Positions 1 to 8,407 of a DNA stretch of 64,000 nt are shown piece by piece (positions within the stretch are counted from its first letter, which is position 1; each line of letters starts with the position of its first letter). This DNA comes from Saprospiraceae bacterium (GTDB lineage: Bacteria; Bacteroidota; Bacteroidia; Chitinophagales; Saprospiraceae). The DNA lies in contig JAQXDE010000065.1 in assembly GCA_029251525.1 (NCBI GenBank), positions 53,708 to 117,707 of the forward strand, read 5' to 3'. A model generated the notes under the pieces. The model was not told the DNA's origin. It saw only the letters and a list, made by a program, of their open reading frames with translations, and did not search any database. The position numbers and the translations under genes are program-made.

Positions 1-920
1 AGTTTCAAGACTTCTGTTTTAGTGCTGTATGATCCAGAAATATGACAATCTTTGATTGATTTATTCTCTAACTTTATATTTATATTATAATGAACTGCAA
101 TTTTATTGAGGGCAGTTTGTAAAGCCGTGTTATTGAATTTTAGCCTTTTTCTTTTCCATGATAATTGATTTAAATTTTTGTCATTCAATTTGTTAAGTAA
201 ATAATTAACCTCATCATAAGTGGCTTTTTCATTTTTTTCTAAGATAACTTTTTGGTTGGATTCATTTTTCTGAACCCTTACTTTACCTTCTTGAACAGCT
301 ACTTCAAAGGTTTTTTCATTAGCTATATCACGAACATTAAATTGAGTTCCCAGAACAGTTACTGTTATTCGGTTTGTAGTTACTTGGAATGGTTTGCCTT
401 CCTTTTTACTTACTTCAAAAAAGGCTTCTCCAGTTAATTTAACCAGCCTTTCATTAATTGAAAATTTAGAAGGATAGGATAGTTTACTCCCTGCATTAAG
501 CCAAATGTTTGACCCATCAGGTAGTTTAAATTCCATAATTTCAGAGCCTGACTCAACTTCTACCCATTGCTCTTTATCTTGAAAATAATTCTGAAATAAA
601 AATGTTGCAGATAACAATACAATTGCAGCTGCAGCGACAGCATTTATCCATAATCTCCTTCTTGATTGAATTGGAATTACATTTGAAGCGACTTCCGGGA
701 TATTTATTGTCAATTTAATTTTAGCGAAATCAGAATCATGATCAAGGTCAAATGGTATTTCATATTGTTCAGTTTCTAGCCAAACCTGTCGAATTTCTGT
801 AGCTATTTTTTGATTTTTAGACGATTGCAACTCCCAACTACTTAATTGCTTTACCTCCTCAAGAGATATTATGCCTTTAAGTTCCTTATATATTAACGAT
901 ATGTAATGATCTGTATTCAT
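1..920 (-). CDS. FecR-family anti-sigma factor, C-terminus cut by window edge
   Basis: Inner-membrane anti-sigma factor of the FecR family, which in Bacteroidota holds or activates a partner ECF sigma factor in response to an envelope signal. The ATG is at 918-920 and the frame stays open to base 1 (306 codons), so the start is present and the C-terminus is missing. Residues 1-80 form the cytoplasmic part, residues about 90-109 are one membrane helix, and residues about 120-215 are the FecR domain with the signatures KLPDGSNIWLNAGSKLSYP, GEAFFEVSK and VLGTQFNV. The part after about 265 resembles the start of the DUF4974 domain that normally follows. It lies 85 bases downstream of the sigma gene on the same strand and has its own likely ECF promoter (959-983). 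A TonB-dependent receptor could follow outside the window, but none is visible. Confidence 0.93.
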   Translation of the reverse strand, partial: MNTDHYISLIYKELKGIISLEEVKQLSSWELQSSKNQKIATEIRQVWLETEQYEIPFDLDHDSDFAKIKLTINIPEVASNVIPIQSRRRLWINAVAAAAIVLLSATFLFQNYFQDKEQWVEVESGSEIMEFKLPDGSNIWLNAGSKLSYPSKFSINERLVKLTGEAFFEVSKKEGKPFQVTTNRITVTVLGTQFNVRDIANEKTFEVAVQEGKVRVQKNESNQKVILEKNEKATYDEVNYLLNKLNDKNLNQLSWKRKRLKFNNTALQTALNKIAVHYNINIKLENKSIKDCHISGSYSTKTEVLK

Positions 921-958
921 ATTTTTTTTTTGTCCTAAAAAGAGGTAGTTGAATAAAA

Positions 959-983
959 GACAATTGAAATTGGAGTTCCCCCC
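959..983 (-). promoter_or_regulatory. Candidate ECF-sigma promoter of the FecR gene
   Basis: Read on the minus strand there is GGGGGGAAC (983 downward), then GTC at 961-959, with 17 bases between the first five G and GTC. GGAAC and GTC are the classic -35 and -10 cores of ECF promoters. The FecR ATG follows 38 bases later. The same GGGGG-N17-GTC layout is found before the divergent lipoprotein gene (1902-1926). Function is inferred from this shared pattern and from the sigma gene between the two sites. Confidence 0.45.
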
Positions 984-1005
984 AAAAGATTCTAAAAATA
1001 TTATT

Positions 1006-1572
1006 TTAGAAAGAAAAAAGCATAGCTGTTTTGTGAATTGCTTTTCTTAAGGCTTTTAAAGCAATGGTTATTTGATTCTCAATTGTCTTTGTGGTAATGC
1101 CTAATTCTTGTGAAATTTCCTTGTGTGATTTTTCCTCGTAGCGACTCATACAAAAAATAATTCTACATCTATTAGGTAGCTGATCTACTGCAATTTGAAC
1201 TGTTTTTTGCAAATCTTCCTTTTCTAAATGATGAATGGCGTCAATATTAGTAATGGTTTCAGGTAATTTAGAGTTTTCTGAAAAATCCAATCGCTCTTCT
1301 CTCCTTAAATGATTCAAACATTTATTGACAACCACCTGACGCAAATAAGGCTTTAATCCAATTTTGATATTTAAATCTTTTCGTTGATTCCATAAAACAA
1401 CAAATGCATCTTGAGCAAAGTCTTTTGCTTTTTCTCTTTCTTTTAAGTACCGATAAGCAATTGTAGTGAGGTATCTGTAATAATTGTCAAATAAAACTCT
1501 AAAGGCTGTATCATTGTCCTGTCGAATTTTTTCTAATAAGTGATTTTCTTGTTCAGAAGTAAGTAAGTTCAT
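1006..1572 (-). CDS. RNA polymerase ECF sigma factor (sigma-70 family)
   Basis: Extracytoplasmic-function sigma factor that directs RNA polymerase to a small regulon. The chosen start (ATG 1570-1572, protein MNLLTSEQ...) gives about 188 residues, usual for the family; a start at 1623 would add 17 residues that do not look conserved. Region 2 is visible in the first third (AFRVLFDNYYRYLTTIAYRY, then DFAQDAFVVLWNQR), and region 4 near the C-terminus (LPNRCRIIFCMSRYE, HKEISQELGITTKTIENQI, a helix-turn-helix). The FecR gene lies directly downstream, so the pair is a typical sigma/anti-sigma unit. A divergent repeat lipoprotein carries a similar promoter pattern and is the most likely further target. 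Confidence 0.95.
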   Translation of the reverse strand: MNLLTSEQENHLLEKIRQDNDTAFRVLFDNYYRYLTTIAYRYLKEREKAKDFAQDAFVVLWNQRKDLNIKIGLKPYLRQVVVNKCLNHLRREERLDFSENSKLPETITNIDAIHHLEKEDLQKTVQIAVDQLPNRCRIIFCMSRYEEKSHKEISQELGITTKTIENQITIALKALRKAIHKTAMLFSF

Positions 1573-2071
1573 AGTTCGTGGTAGAAGTTGATTATTAAAA
1601 GCTGAAGTAAACATAGGAACCAATAGTAGGAAATTGTAAATTTTTTAAAGTAAAATTTAGTTTTAGCATTTAAGCGGCATTAACCGTTATCATAAATTTG
1701 TAAGTAGTAATTACAAAATAATTTTTGAATGAAAGTAAAAACTAGATTTTCGAAACAATATATTTATTGGCTTGTTCAAATGATCTTTGCGATACATTTT
1801 TCTCTAGGATAAAACTTGATTACAAATAATTGATAATCAATCGATTACTAGCTTAAGATAGTATTTTTAAATTTTTTTTCTTAGGAAAGTAAAAAAAAAT
1901 TGGGGGTAAAGACTTTTTTATTTGTCATGTATTTGAAAGCTGCAGAATTTGATTGTTCAGAACAAAAAAACTCAGCTAACACAAACTTTTCAAGTTACCT
2001 ATTTCAAATTAAATTACTCAAAAAAAATTCCAAATAGTAATAAACTTTTGGGAAACAAAAAAATTCAAATT
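1573..2071. other. Divergent regulatory region between sigma gene and lipoprotein gene
   Basis: No open frame with coding character is visible here. The region is very AT-rich. It holds the candidate ECF promoter of the lipoprotein (1902-1926). A TAAATTTG box at 1692-1699 on the plus strand matches the Bacteroidota -7 consensus TAnnTTTG, but I see no convincing -33 box before it. If the promoter at 1902 is used, the lipoprotein mRNA has a leader of about 135 bases. Confidence 0.4.
1902..1926 (+). promoter_or_regulatory. Candidate ECF-sigma promoter of the repeat lipoprotein
   Basis: GGGGG at 1902-1906 is followed by TAAAG, and GTC lies at 1924-1926, giving exactly 17 bases between the two cores. 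This is the same spacing and the same cores as at 959-983 before the FecR gene. The lipoprotein start codon is at 2072. Confidence 0.42.
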
Positions 2072-3256
2072 ATGAAAAATCTATTCAAATTAACCTTCTT
2101 TATTGCGATTGTCGCATTATTTACAACTTCATGTAATGAAGGCAATCCAACTCAGGATAATATTGTTGTTCCAGAGCCAGAAGTTATGAACCAAAGCCAA
2201 CAACAAATGTATAGCTTAGTTAGCTCTGATACGTCCGGGTGCTATACTGTATCAATTCCAATTTCTTTTGTTTTGGAAGATGGAAGTATTGTTTCTGTGT
2301 CTTCTGAGGTGGAATTTGAGACTCTATTTGAGGCTCCTCCGTATCCTGTAGATTTTAGCTATCCGATAGAATTGATAAATCTTAGCACAGGAGAAACTGT
2401 ATCAGCATCTGATAACGAAGAATTAGATTCTTACTTGTTTGGTTGTGAAACAGGAACAGGAACAGGAGGAGCGTTTAATTCCTATTACTGCTATCAACAA
2501 AATTTTCCAGTAGTTTTTACTCTTGAAGATGGATCATCTGCTACAGCAAATTCATCAGATGATGTGGCGGCAATTTTTAATAGTTCTAATCAGCCAGTAG
2601 GTTATGGTTTTCCAGTAAACCTAACTAATGAGTTAGGGGAAAGTTTCATCGCTAATGATACATCAGAACTCACTTTACTATTAGAAGAGTGTGATATGAC
2701 AGGTACAGGAACAGGTGGAAATTTTGGAACGTACAGCTGTTATGATATTGTGTTCCCCGTAAATTTCGATTTACCAGATGGAACAAGTTTTACGGTAAAT
2801 TCACAGGATGATTTTCCTTCTGATTTTAGCTTTCTCCAATGGACTCTTGGCTACCCTATGACCTTATTTAACCCAGCGACAGGAAATTTGATTGCTAATA
2901 GTGAAGCAGAACTCGATGATTTATTAGAAGATTGTACTAATATTGGTAATGGAGGTGGAAATAATGTTGGAAGTATCGTTTACTCAATGACGGTTATTAC
3001 TATAGAAAATCCAGATACTACTGGAACGATCAATATCCCTGATTGCTACGATTATCAATATCCAATAAGTGTTATCGATATCAACCAAAATGTTCAGACT
3101 GCCAATGACGACGACGCATTTATAGCAATCATCCAGTCGGGGATTGAGGTTGAGGGTTTTGTTTATCCAATTAGTGTAATAGATACAGCTACAGGCCAAA
3201 CATTGACTGCTAATAGTGATGATGATGTAATAGTATGGATAGAAAATTGTCTCTAA
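2072..3256 (+). CDS. Lipoprotein of four internal repeats, function unknown
   Basis: I do not recognise a named family. The frame opens earlier (TTG at 1949), but the ATG at 2072 starts a clear lipoprotein signal (MKNLFKLTFFIAIVALFTTSC, cysteine at residue 21), so the protein of 394 residues is probably anchored in a membrane at the cell surface or periplasm. The mature part consists of four units of about 75-80 residues. Each begins with CY plus a (F/Y)P(V/I) strand, carries LxDGxxxxxNSxDD, then a GYPhxL strand, and ends with ANSxxEL...LLExC. Each unit thus has one cysteine near each end, which could pair. Glycine/threonine linkers (TGTGTGG) separate units 1-2 and 2-3. It is divergent from an ECF sigma/FecR pair and has a similar promoter pattern, which suggests it is an output of that regulator. 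Confidence 0.88.
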   Translation: MKNLFKLTFFIAIVALFTTSCNEGNPTQDNIVVPEPEVMNQSQQQMYSLVSSDTSGCYTVSIPISFVLEDGSIVSVSSEVEFETLFEAPPYPVDFSYPIELINLSTGETVSASDNEELDSYLFGCETGTGTGGAFNSYYCYQQNFPVVFTLEDGSSATANSSDDVAAIFNSSNQPVGYGFPVNLTNELGESFIANDTSELTLLLEECDMTGTGTGGNFGTYSCYDIVFPVNFDLPDGTSFTVNSQDDFPSDFSFLQWTLGYPMTLFNPATGNLIANSEAELDDLLEDCTNIGNGGGNNVGSIVYSMTVITIENPDTTGTINIPDCYDYQYPISVIDINQNVQTANDDDAFIAIIQSGIEVEGFVYPISVIDTATGQTLTANSDDDVIVWIENCL

Positions 3257-3656
3257 ATCACTTAAATTAATTTTAAATACATTTTCTCTATTGTATTAAT
3301 AAGCCTCATTTGAGTTGTTAAGATTTTGACACAGGAGTATTCTTTTAGAAACAAAGAGAAAATGATTACTAGTGCATTATATATATAGTAAGATGAAATT
3401 GGGATAATGGATTATATTTCTCACGTTCACATAAAGTAACCAACACACGCTAATTTATGATGAGCTAAAATTGGATGTTTGAAACTAGTAATTCTTAAAA
3501 TTTGTTTAAATATAAATTTTCTCTTTATCTCAAATCTTAATTGGCCGTCCGATCATTCGGGCGGCTTTTTTTATGGAGAGATGATATCAGGCTTTTCTTA
3601 TTTTATATAAATACAAGAAGTATTGTCAATTTAAGGTTAATGCTAAAAGTGGTAGA
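3257..3656. other. Non-coding stretch after the repeat lipoprotein
   Basis: Apart from the terminator at 3544-3572 I see nothing in this AT-rich stretch: no frame with coding character on either strand and no other strong hairpin. Confidence 0.5.
3544..3572 (+). terminator. Rho-independent terminator
   Basis: An 8-base-pair GC-rich stem (GCCGTCCG with CGGGCGGC, one G-U pair), a six-base loop and a run of seven T. It lies about 290 bases after the lipoprotein stop codon, so the 3' untranslated region would be long. Confidence 0.75.
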
Positions 3657-4142
3657 TTAACTATTTTGTATTTTTTCTAGAATATGTAAATGTATTGTTT
3701 TAAGATTATTTTGAATGTCAAAAGTCCAAGCATCTTTTGGTACTTCTAATGTGTCAAATTGACTTTGTAAAAGTTGTGATGGCATAAAATGCCCTGCACG
3801 TTGATCTATCCTATTTTTAATTAATTTAAAAGATCCTTCAAGGAAAATGATTTGCATAGGTTTGGAAATCAGGGATATTAAGGTTTTTCTGTATTTTTCT
3901 TTAAGAGCTGAACAGGCGAGGACTGCACCTTTAGCTTCTTCTTTTTTTAGTTCTAAGGCTAAATTTTGTAACCAAGGTTCGCGGTCATTATCGTTTAGTG
4001 GCTGACCATTCTCCATTTTTAAAAGGTTAGCCTCAGGGTGAAAATCATCTGCTTCGATAAATGGTAGGTTTAGTGCTTCGCAAAGTTGGTGAGCAACTGT
4101 ACTTTTTCCACAACCTGAGACTCCCATGACAAGTATAAGCAT
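3657..4142 (-). CDS. gntK: Gluconokinase
   Basis: Phosphorylates D-gluconate to 6-phosphogluconate with ATP in the cytoplasm, feeding the pentose phosphate or Entner-Doudoroff routes. The protein has 161 residues, normal for the small GntK/IdnK family. The P-loop is GVSGCGKS at residues 7-14, followed by the family-typical EADDFHPEANLLKMENGQPLND substrate region and CSALKEKYR, then the arginine-containing lid (RAGHFMPSQLLQSQFDTLE). The neighbour 55 bases upstream on the same strand (ABA4-like) may be cotranscribed, but it has no known link to gluconate. No gluconate permease or 6-phosphogluconate dehydrogenase is in the window. Confidence 0.95.
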   Translation of the reverse strand: MLILVMGVSGCGKSTVAHQLCEALNLPFIEADDFHPEANLLKMENGQPLNDNDREPWLQNLALELKKEEAKGAVLACSALKEKYRKTLISLISKPMQIIFLEGSFKLIKNRIDQRAGHFMPSQLLQSQFDTLEVPKDAWTFDIQNNLKTIHLHILEKIQNS

Positions 4143-4197
4143 AGATGGAATTTATTAATTAGTTTTAAAAATAGGCCATCAGATTATTTTTAGTAGC

Positions 4198-4611
4198 TTA
4201 ATTTTTCTTAAGGTGAAAATATTTTAAAATTGTAAAAAGTAAAAAGCCAACTGGGCCAAGCATTAATGTGAATAGTAAACAAGGTCCAATATACCATTTT
4301 GAAATACCATTTTTGATCGCTTCCAAAGCTATCCAGCGACCTGTTAATAAGTCAAAAACTAAATAATGAATCCAACCTGCCAAGACAGCTTTTGGGTTTT
4401 TAAACAATAACATCACTTCTTCTAAACTTCCAAATCCACCTTCTTCCATTTCTAAGAAAATAGGAACTAAACTTGCATAAACTAATGCTAATAGTATAGC
4501 AATTGTGGTAACTAAATTTTTCACTAGTTTATGTTCTGGTGCAAAAATAAGTGCTAACCAAAAAGGTAAAACTAAAGTATTGCAAATTTTGAAAAGTAAG
4601 TTAATGTCCAT
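4198..4611 (-). CDS. ABA4-like membrane protein (DUF4281 family)
   Basis: Small integral membrane protein of 137 residues with four likely membrane helices: about 10-30, 34-55, 77-100 and 108-130. It matches the ABA4-like/DUF4281 family, seen by the IHYLVFDLLTGRWIALEA segment in the middle and the LMLGPVGFLLF motif in the last helix. ABA4 of plants takes part in neoxanthin formation; what the bacterial members do is not established. It sits between a gluconokinase and a protease gene, all on the minus strand, 14 bases after the protease stop codon, so cotranscription with the protease gene is likely. Confidence 0.82.
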   Translation of the reverse strand: MDINLLFKICNTLVLPFWLALIFAPEHKLVKNLVTTIAILLALVYASLVPIFLEMEEGGFGSLEEVMLLFKNPKAVLAGWIHYLVFDLLTGRWIALEAIKNGISKWYIGPCLLFTLMLGPVGFLLFTILKYFHLKKN

Positions 4612-4625
4612 TTTTATTTTTATTT

Positions 4626-5849
4626 TTAAATTAAATTTCGAAGTTTAAATCGCAAGATCATAGTTTCATCACCTCGTTTTATTTTTATTTTTATTTTTTT
4701 ACCTACTTTCTTAGTCAACTTTTTTGACACTCTTTTTAGATTTAGGAACCGGGTAGGTATTTCGTTTACTGAAAGTATTTTATCTCCTTTTTTAAAACCT
4801 GCCTCAGAAGCAGGAGATTCCTTGATTAAATTATAAACAGTAATTGTATTTAGCTCTTTTCCAGACACGATTAATTCTAATCCACTTCGATCATATTTAA
4901 ATCCTTTATTATATCGCCAGTGTGGAAGCAGGTATAGTTTTTCTTTGGGGTAATTTATGATAATATTAAATCGGCTAATTAGAGCATTTCCAAAAATTCC
5001 ATTTCTATCTGAAATTGATTCTAAGCTTATTGCATCTGATATATCCTGATAATTTGTTATAATATTATTAAAAAATAATCCTCCAAACTCTAGGCGATTT
5101 ACACGGCCTAAATACCCTTCTAAAATCCCACCTAACCCTCTGCCAACACTGCCCTGAATAATATTATCAGGAAGTTGAATATTTTCGCTGGAATTAGTAT
5201 GTAACAATAAAGATAGACTAGCGCCAGTATCAATTAATAATTTTATATCCGTTTTTTTTCCTCCAAGAATTGCTTGAGCAAGAATGTAAGGTTTGTTTTT
5301 ATTAATAGAGACAGGTACTTCTTTCCATTTTCTTTTAGGCGGGCGAAATGAAGATGTTCTTTGGATATAAATACTATTGCGTTTGTAATCAATTTTTAAG
5401 ATTAAATTTCTAAATAAGTCGGCTCCAACAATTCCATGAATTTCTATTCCCACATATTCATCGAGCATAAAATAATCATCAGACAAAACCAATAGATCTT
5501 GAGATGGAGCAATAGCATCTCCTATTTTAAGTTTTACATTGCTAGTAACATGCGCGACTAATTCTTGATTAAGGTCGGCTCCAATTAATCGAATAGGTCG
5601 ATCATAAGTAAGTCCGAGTGCGTCAGCAAAAATATTTTTACTTAAAATAGTATGTTCGGCTCCAGTATCGAAAATAAACTTTAGGGGTAGAGAATTATTG
5701 ATTATAACTTGAACTACCATAAAATTGTTATGGATTTCAAATGGAATCTCAATAATTTCTTTTTTATTTTCAATTTGAAAACCAAATGACTGTGCATCCG
5801 TATAAGTTAATAAAAAACTAAAAAAAATAAGTAAAGTGGTTTTTTTCAT
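4626..5849 (-). CDS. Retropepsin-like aspartic protease with C-terminal PDZ domain
   Basis: Exported protein of 407 residues with a signal peptide (first about 19 residues, ending TDAQ). Two aspartyl-protease half-domains are present in a single chain: FDTGAEH with Asp61 and IDTGAS with Asp207. Each is followed by the hydrophobic-hydrophobic-Gly elements expected of the fold (GIVGADL, GIFGNAL). Residues about 318-405 form a PDZ domain (ASEAGFKKGDKILSVNEIP). The combination of two retropepsin-like lobes and PDZ is common among uncharacterised Bacteroidota proteins. It would act in the periplasm, and its substrate is unknown. The gene is divergent from the PAP2-like lipoprotein gene. Confidence 0.88.
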   Translation of the reverse strand: MKKTTLLIFFSFLLTYTDAQSFGFQIENKKEIIEIPFEIHNNFMVVQVIINNSLPLKFIFDTGAEHTILSKNIFADALGLTYDRPIRLIGADLNQELVAHVTSNVKLKIGDAIAPSQDLLVLSDDYFMLDEYVGIEIHGIVGADLFRNLILKIDYKRNSIYIQRTSSFRPPKRKWKEVPVSINKNKPYILAQAILGGKKTDIKLLIDTGASLSLLLHTNSSENIQLPDNIIQGSVGRGLGGILEGYLGRVNRLEFGGLFFNNIITNYQDISDAISLESISDRNGIFGNALISRFNIIINYPKEKLYLLPHWRYNKGFKYDRSGLELIVSGKELNTITVYNLIKESPASEAGFKKGDKILSVNEIPTRFLNLKRVSKKLTKKVGKKIKIKIKRGDETMILRFKLRNLI

Positions 5850-5988
5850 AAATGGTTTTGAGCGAGTGTTAAAAGTTCGCTTTCAATACGATTGGGTTTT
5901 TTCTAGATTTGAAATTAATTAATTTTGACTAATTTTTTTATTTCAGTGGTAAAGAATTAATTTTTATTATAAATTTAAAAAAATAAAA

Positions 5989-7338
5989 ATGAGAGTAATT
6001 TTAAATATTGGATTCGCTTTTTTAGTACTATTCACATTTGGATGTCAAGAATCTCATAATCCTAATTGGGAGCAAGACGCTGCCAAGGCAGATTATATTC
6101 ATAGAAGCATGAAGAAGTTGACTGATGTAATTGTCCATGATATCATTTCACCACCTGTGGCAGCACGAGATTATGCTTACCCAAGCATTGCCGCATACGA
6201 GGCATTGCTTCCTGCTTTTAATACTCATATTTCTTTTGAGCGACAGTTGAATGGTTTGACTACAATTCCACCTCCCGATGCGAATAAAAAATATTGTTTT
6301 CCATTAGCAAGTGTGCATGCTTTTTTGAAAACAAGTGAGAGTTTTATTTTCGATGTAACTCAAATTGAGGACTTTAGAACTGAGTTATATTTGGAGATGG
6401 ATTCTGTGATTAATATGCCTGCTGATGTGAGAAAACGATCTATCGAATATGGTAAAATTGTGGCGGATCATATTTTGAATTGGTCCAAAACTGACAATTA
6501 TGCGGAGTCTAGAACTTTTTCAAAGTATGAGGTTCCATTTGATGATCCTTCTAAATGGAAACCAACTCCACCCGATTTTATGGATGGGATTGAACCACAT
6601 TGGAGAACAATACGTCCTTTTGTTTTGAAAAAACCAGATCAATTTAAACCAAATGCACCAACTGAATTCAGTACGAAGAAAGGTAGTCAGTTTTTTAAAG
6701 AGACAATGGAAGTTTATGAAGTCGGGAAAAACAAAACGGCAGAACAAATTGAAATTGCAAAATTTTGGGATTGCAATCCTTTCGTATCTACTCATAAAGG
6801 GCATATGATGTTTGCGACCAAAAAGATTTCTCCAGGAGGGCATTGGATTGGAATTACTCAGATTGCTGCAAAGAAATCTAATTCAAATATGATGGAATCC
6901 ATTGAGGCATATTCATTGGTTTCAATTTCATTATTGGATGCCTTTATTAGTTGTTGGGATGAGAAATATAGGAGTAATTTAGTTCGACCAGAAACTATAA
7001 TTAATACATTCATCGACGATGAATGGTTACCACTTTTACAGACTCCTCCATTCCCAGAGCATACAAGTGGACACAGTGTTATTTCTTCTGCCTCAGCTTT
7101 GGCTTTGACAAAATTATACGGTGATAATTTTGCTTACTCAGATGATGTAGAAGTAGAATATGGTTTAAAGGCAAGATCATTTACTTCTTTTATTCAAGCA
7201 TCAGAAGAGGCAGCAGTAAGTCGACTTTATGGAGGGATTCATTACAGACCAGCTATTGATGATGGTGTAGCACAAGGAAGAGATGTGGGGAAATATATTT
7301 TGGAAAATATAAATACTCGTAAATCCGATCAAAACTAA
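5989..7338 (+). CDS. PAP2/vanadium haloperoxidase-like lipoprotein phosphatase
   Basis: Exported lipoprotein of 449 residues (signal MRVILNIGFAFLVLFTFGC, Cys19). It belongs to the vanadium-dependent haloperoxidase/PAP2 superfamily. The three active-site motifs can be read: K326-X6-R333-P334, the S360-G361-H362 motif in EHTSGHS, and S411-R412-X5-H418. The whole domain is like the bacterial haloperoxidase-related phosphatases rather than the short membrane PAP2 enzymes. The motifs bind either phosphate or vanadate, and the sequence alone does not decide between acid phosphatase and haloperoxidase activity. It is followed by a strong bidirectional hairpin at 7358-7405. Confidence 0.9.
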   Translation: MRVILNIGFAFLVLFTFGCQESHNPNWEQDAAKADYIHRSMKKLTDVIVHDIISPPVAARDYAYPSIAAYEALLPAFNTHISFERQLNGLTTIPPPDANKKYCFPLASVHAFLKTSESFIFDVTQIEDFRTELYLEMDSVINMPADVRKRSIEYGKIVADHILNWSKTDNYAESRTFSKYEVPFDDPSKWKPTPPDFMDGIEPHWRTIRPFVLKKPDQFKPNAPTEFSTKKGSQFFKETMEVYEVGKNKTAEQIEIAKFWDCNPFVSTHKGHMMFATKKISPGGHWIGITQIAAKKSNSNMMESIEAYSLVSISLLDAFISCWDEKYRSNLVRPETIINTFIDDEWLPLLQTPPFPEHTSGHSVISSASALALTKLYGDNFAYSDDVEVEYGLKARSFTSFIQASEEAAVSRLYGGIHYRPAIDDGVAQGRDVGKYILENINTRKSDQN

Positions 7339-7357
7339 TCTCTCAAAATAAAATAAG

Positions 7358-7405
7358 AAAAGGCGTAATCTATCTATTTTATCAATTGATAGATTACGCC
7401 TTTTT
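7358..7405 (+). terminator. Rho-independent terminator, near-perfect 17-bp stem
   Basis: AAAAGGCGTAATCTATC pairs with GATAGATTACGCCTTTT across a loop of about 13 bases, and the T-run completes the 3' arm. It starts 20 bases after the stop codon of the PAP2-like gene and separates it from the SGNH hydrolase gene. Confidence 0.8.
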
Positions 7406-7464
7406 AATTAACCCACATTTTTTCCTATTTTTAAATATAACAAAACATAAAATAATTATAAAAA

Positions 7465-8214
7465 ATGAAAAGTCCACTATACCTGTTACTAGTATGTTTG
7501 GTTATCTTTTTCTTTAACGGTTGTGACACCACTCCTCAAAAATCACTGAACAAGAAAGAAAAAAAAGAAATACCTAGTTCATTACAGGAGAGTAAATTAA
7601 ACCCACCTTTTGAACGGTTTCAAAATGCAATTGATCAATTTATAGAACAAGATAACGAGAATGTTTTTCCCAAAAATGGTGTGATGATGACGGGTAGCTC
7701 TAGTATTAGATTTTGGACAACTATGGATAACGATTTTCAAAATATCCCAGTTTTGAATCGAGGATTTGGAGGTGCTACGATTCCTGAAGTTTTGCATTTT
7801 GCGGATAAGTATATTTTTCATCATGAACCCCAAATTATTGTATTTTATTGCGGGGAAAATGATATTTCAGAGGGGGCTAGTCCAGAAACTGTTTTTGCCT
7901 CATTTAAAAATTTTGTAAAAATTATCGAATTGAAATTACCTGAAACTAAAATAGTTTATATTTCTATGAAGCCTTCAGTTGCTCGTTGGAATTTATGGTC
8001 TCAATATCAAGCGGGTGAAAAATTGATTAAAGCATTTGTAGTAGAAAATCCAAAAGTTGAATATATGGATGCGAGTATTTCGATGTTGGAAGAGAATGGA
8101 GAGGTACGAAAAGATATTTTTGTTGAAGATGGGCTGCATATGAATGCAAAAGGTTACGAAGGATGGACTAACCAATTGAAGCCAATTTTAGAAAAAATTT
8201 ACGAACTAAAATAG
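7465..8214 (+). CDS. SGNH/GDSL hydrolase lipoprotein
   Basis: Secreted lipoprotein of 249 residues (Cys20 in FNGC). It has the SGNH hydrolase blocks: nucleophile region MTGSSSIRFW (serine within residues 78-80), the glycine block GFGGATIPEV, the asparagine block CGENDI, and the C-terminal DGLHMN with Asp222 and His225. These enzymes remove acyl or acetyl groups from lipids, polysaccharides or peptidoglycan. This GSSSIRFW subfamily is often called GDSL-like lipase/acylhydrolase, and the substrate here is unknown. The gene is flanked by a terminator upstream and a 193-base gap downstream, so it is probably transcribed alone. Confidence 0.92.
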   Translation: MKSPLYLLLVCLVIFFFNGCDTTPQKSLNKKEKKEIPSSLQESKLNPPFERFQNAIDQFIEQDNENVFPKNGVMMTGSSSIRFWTTMDNDFQNIPVLNRGFGGATIPEVLHFADKYIFHHEPQIIVFYCGENDISEGASPETVFASFKNFVKIIELKLPETKIVYISMKPSVARWNLWSQYQAGEKLIKAFVVENPKVEYMDASISMLEENGEVRKDIFVEDGLHMNAKGYEGWTNQLKPILEKIYELK

Positions 8215-8407
8215 ATTAAACAAAGGATTAGAATTATTTTATTAATTGTTTTTAGTTTATTTGATTAATAAAGTTAACAAAAATGAAATTGAGTTTCACT
8301 TTAGAAAAGGGAAGAAAAAGAACACAATCATATATTTTGACTAGATTTGAAAACTCCAAAAATGGGAGAAAGACTTTATTAGATTTGATTTTAATTAAAA
8401 GAAGCAG

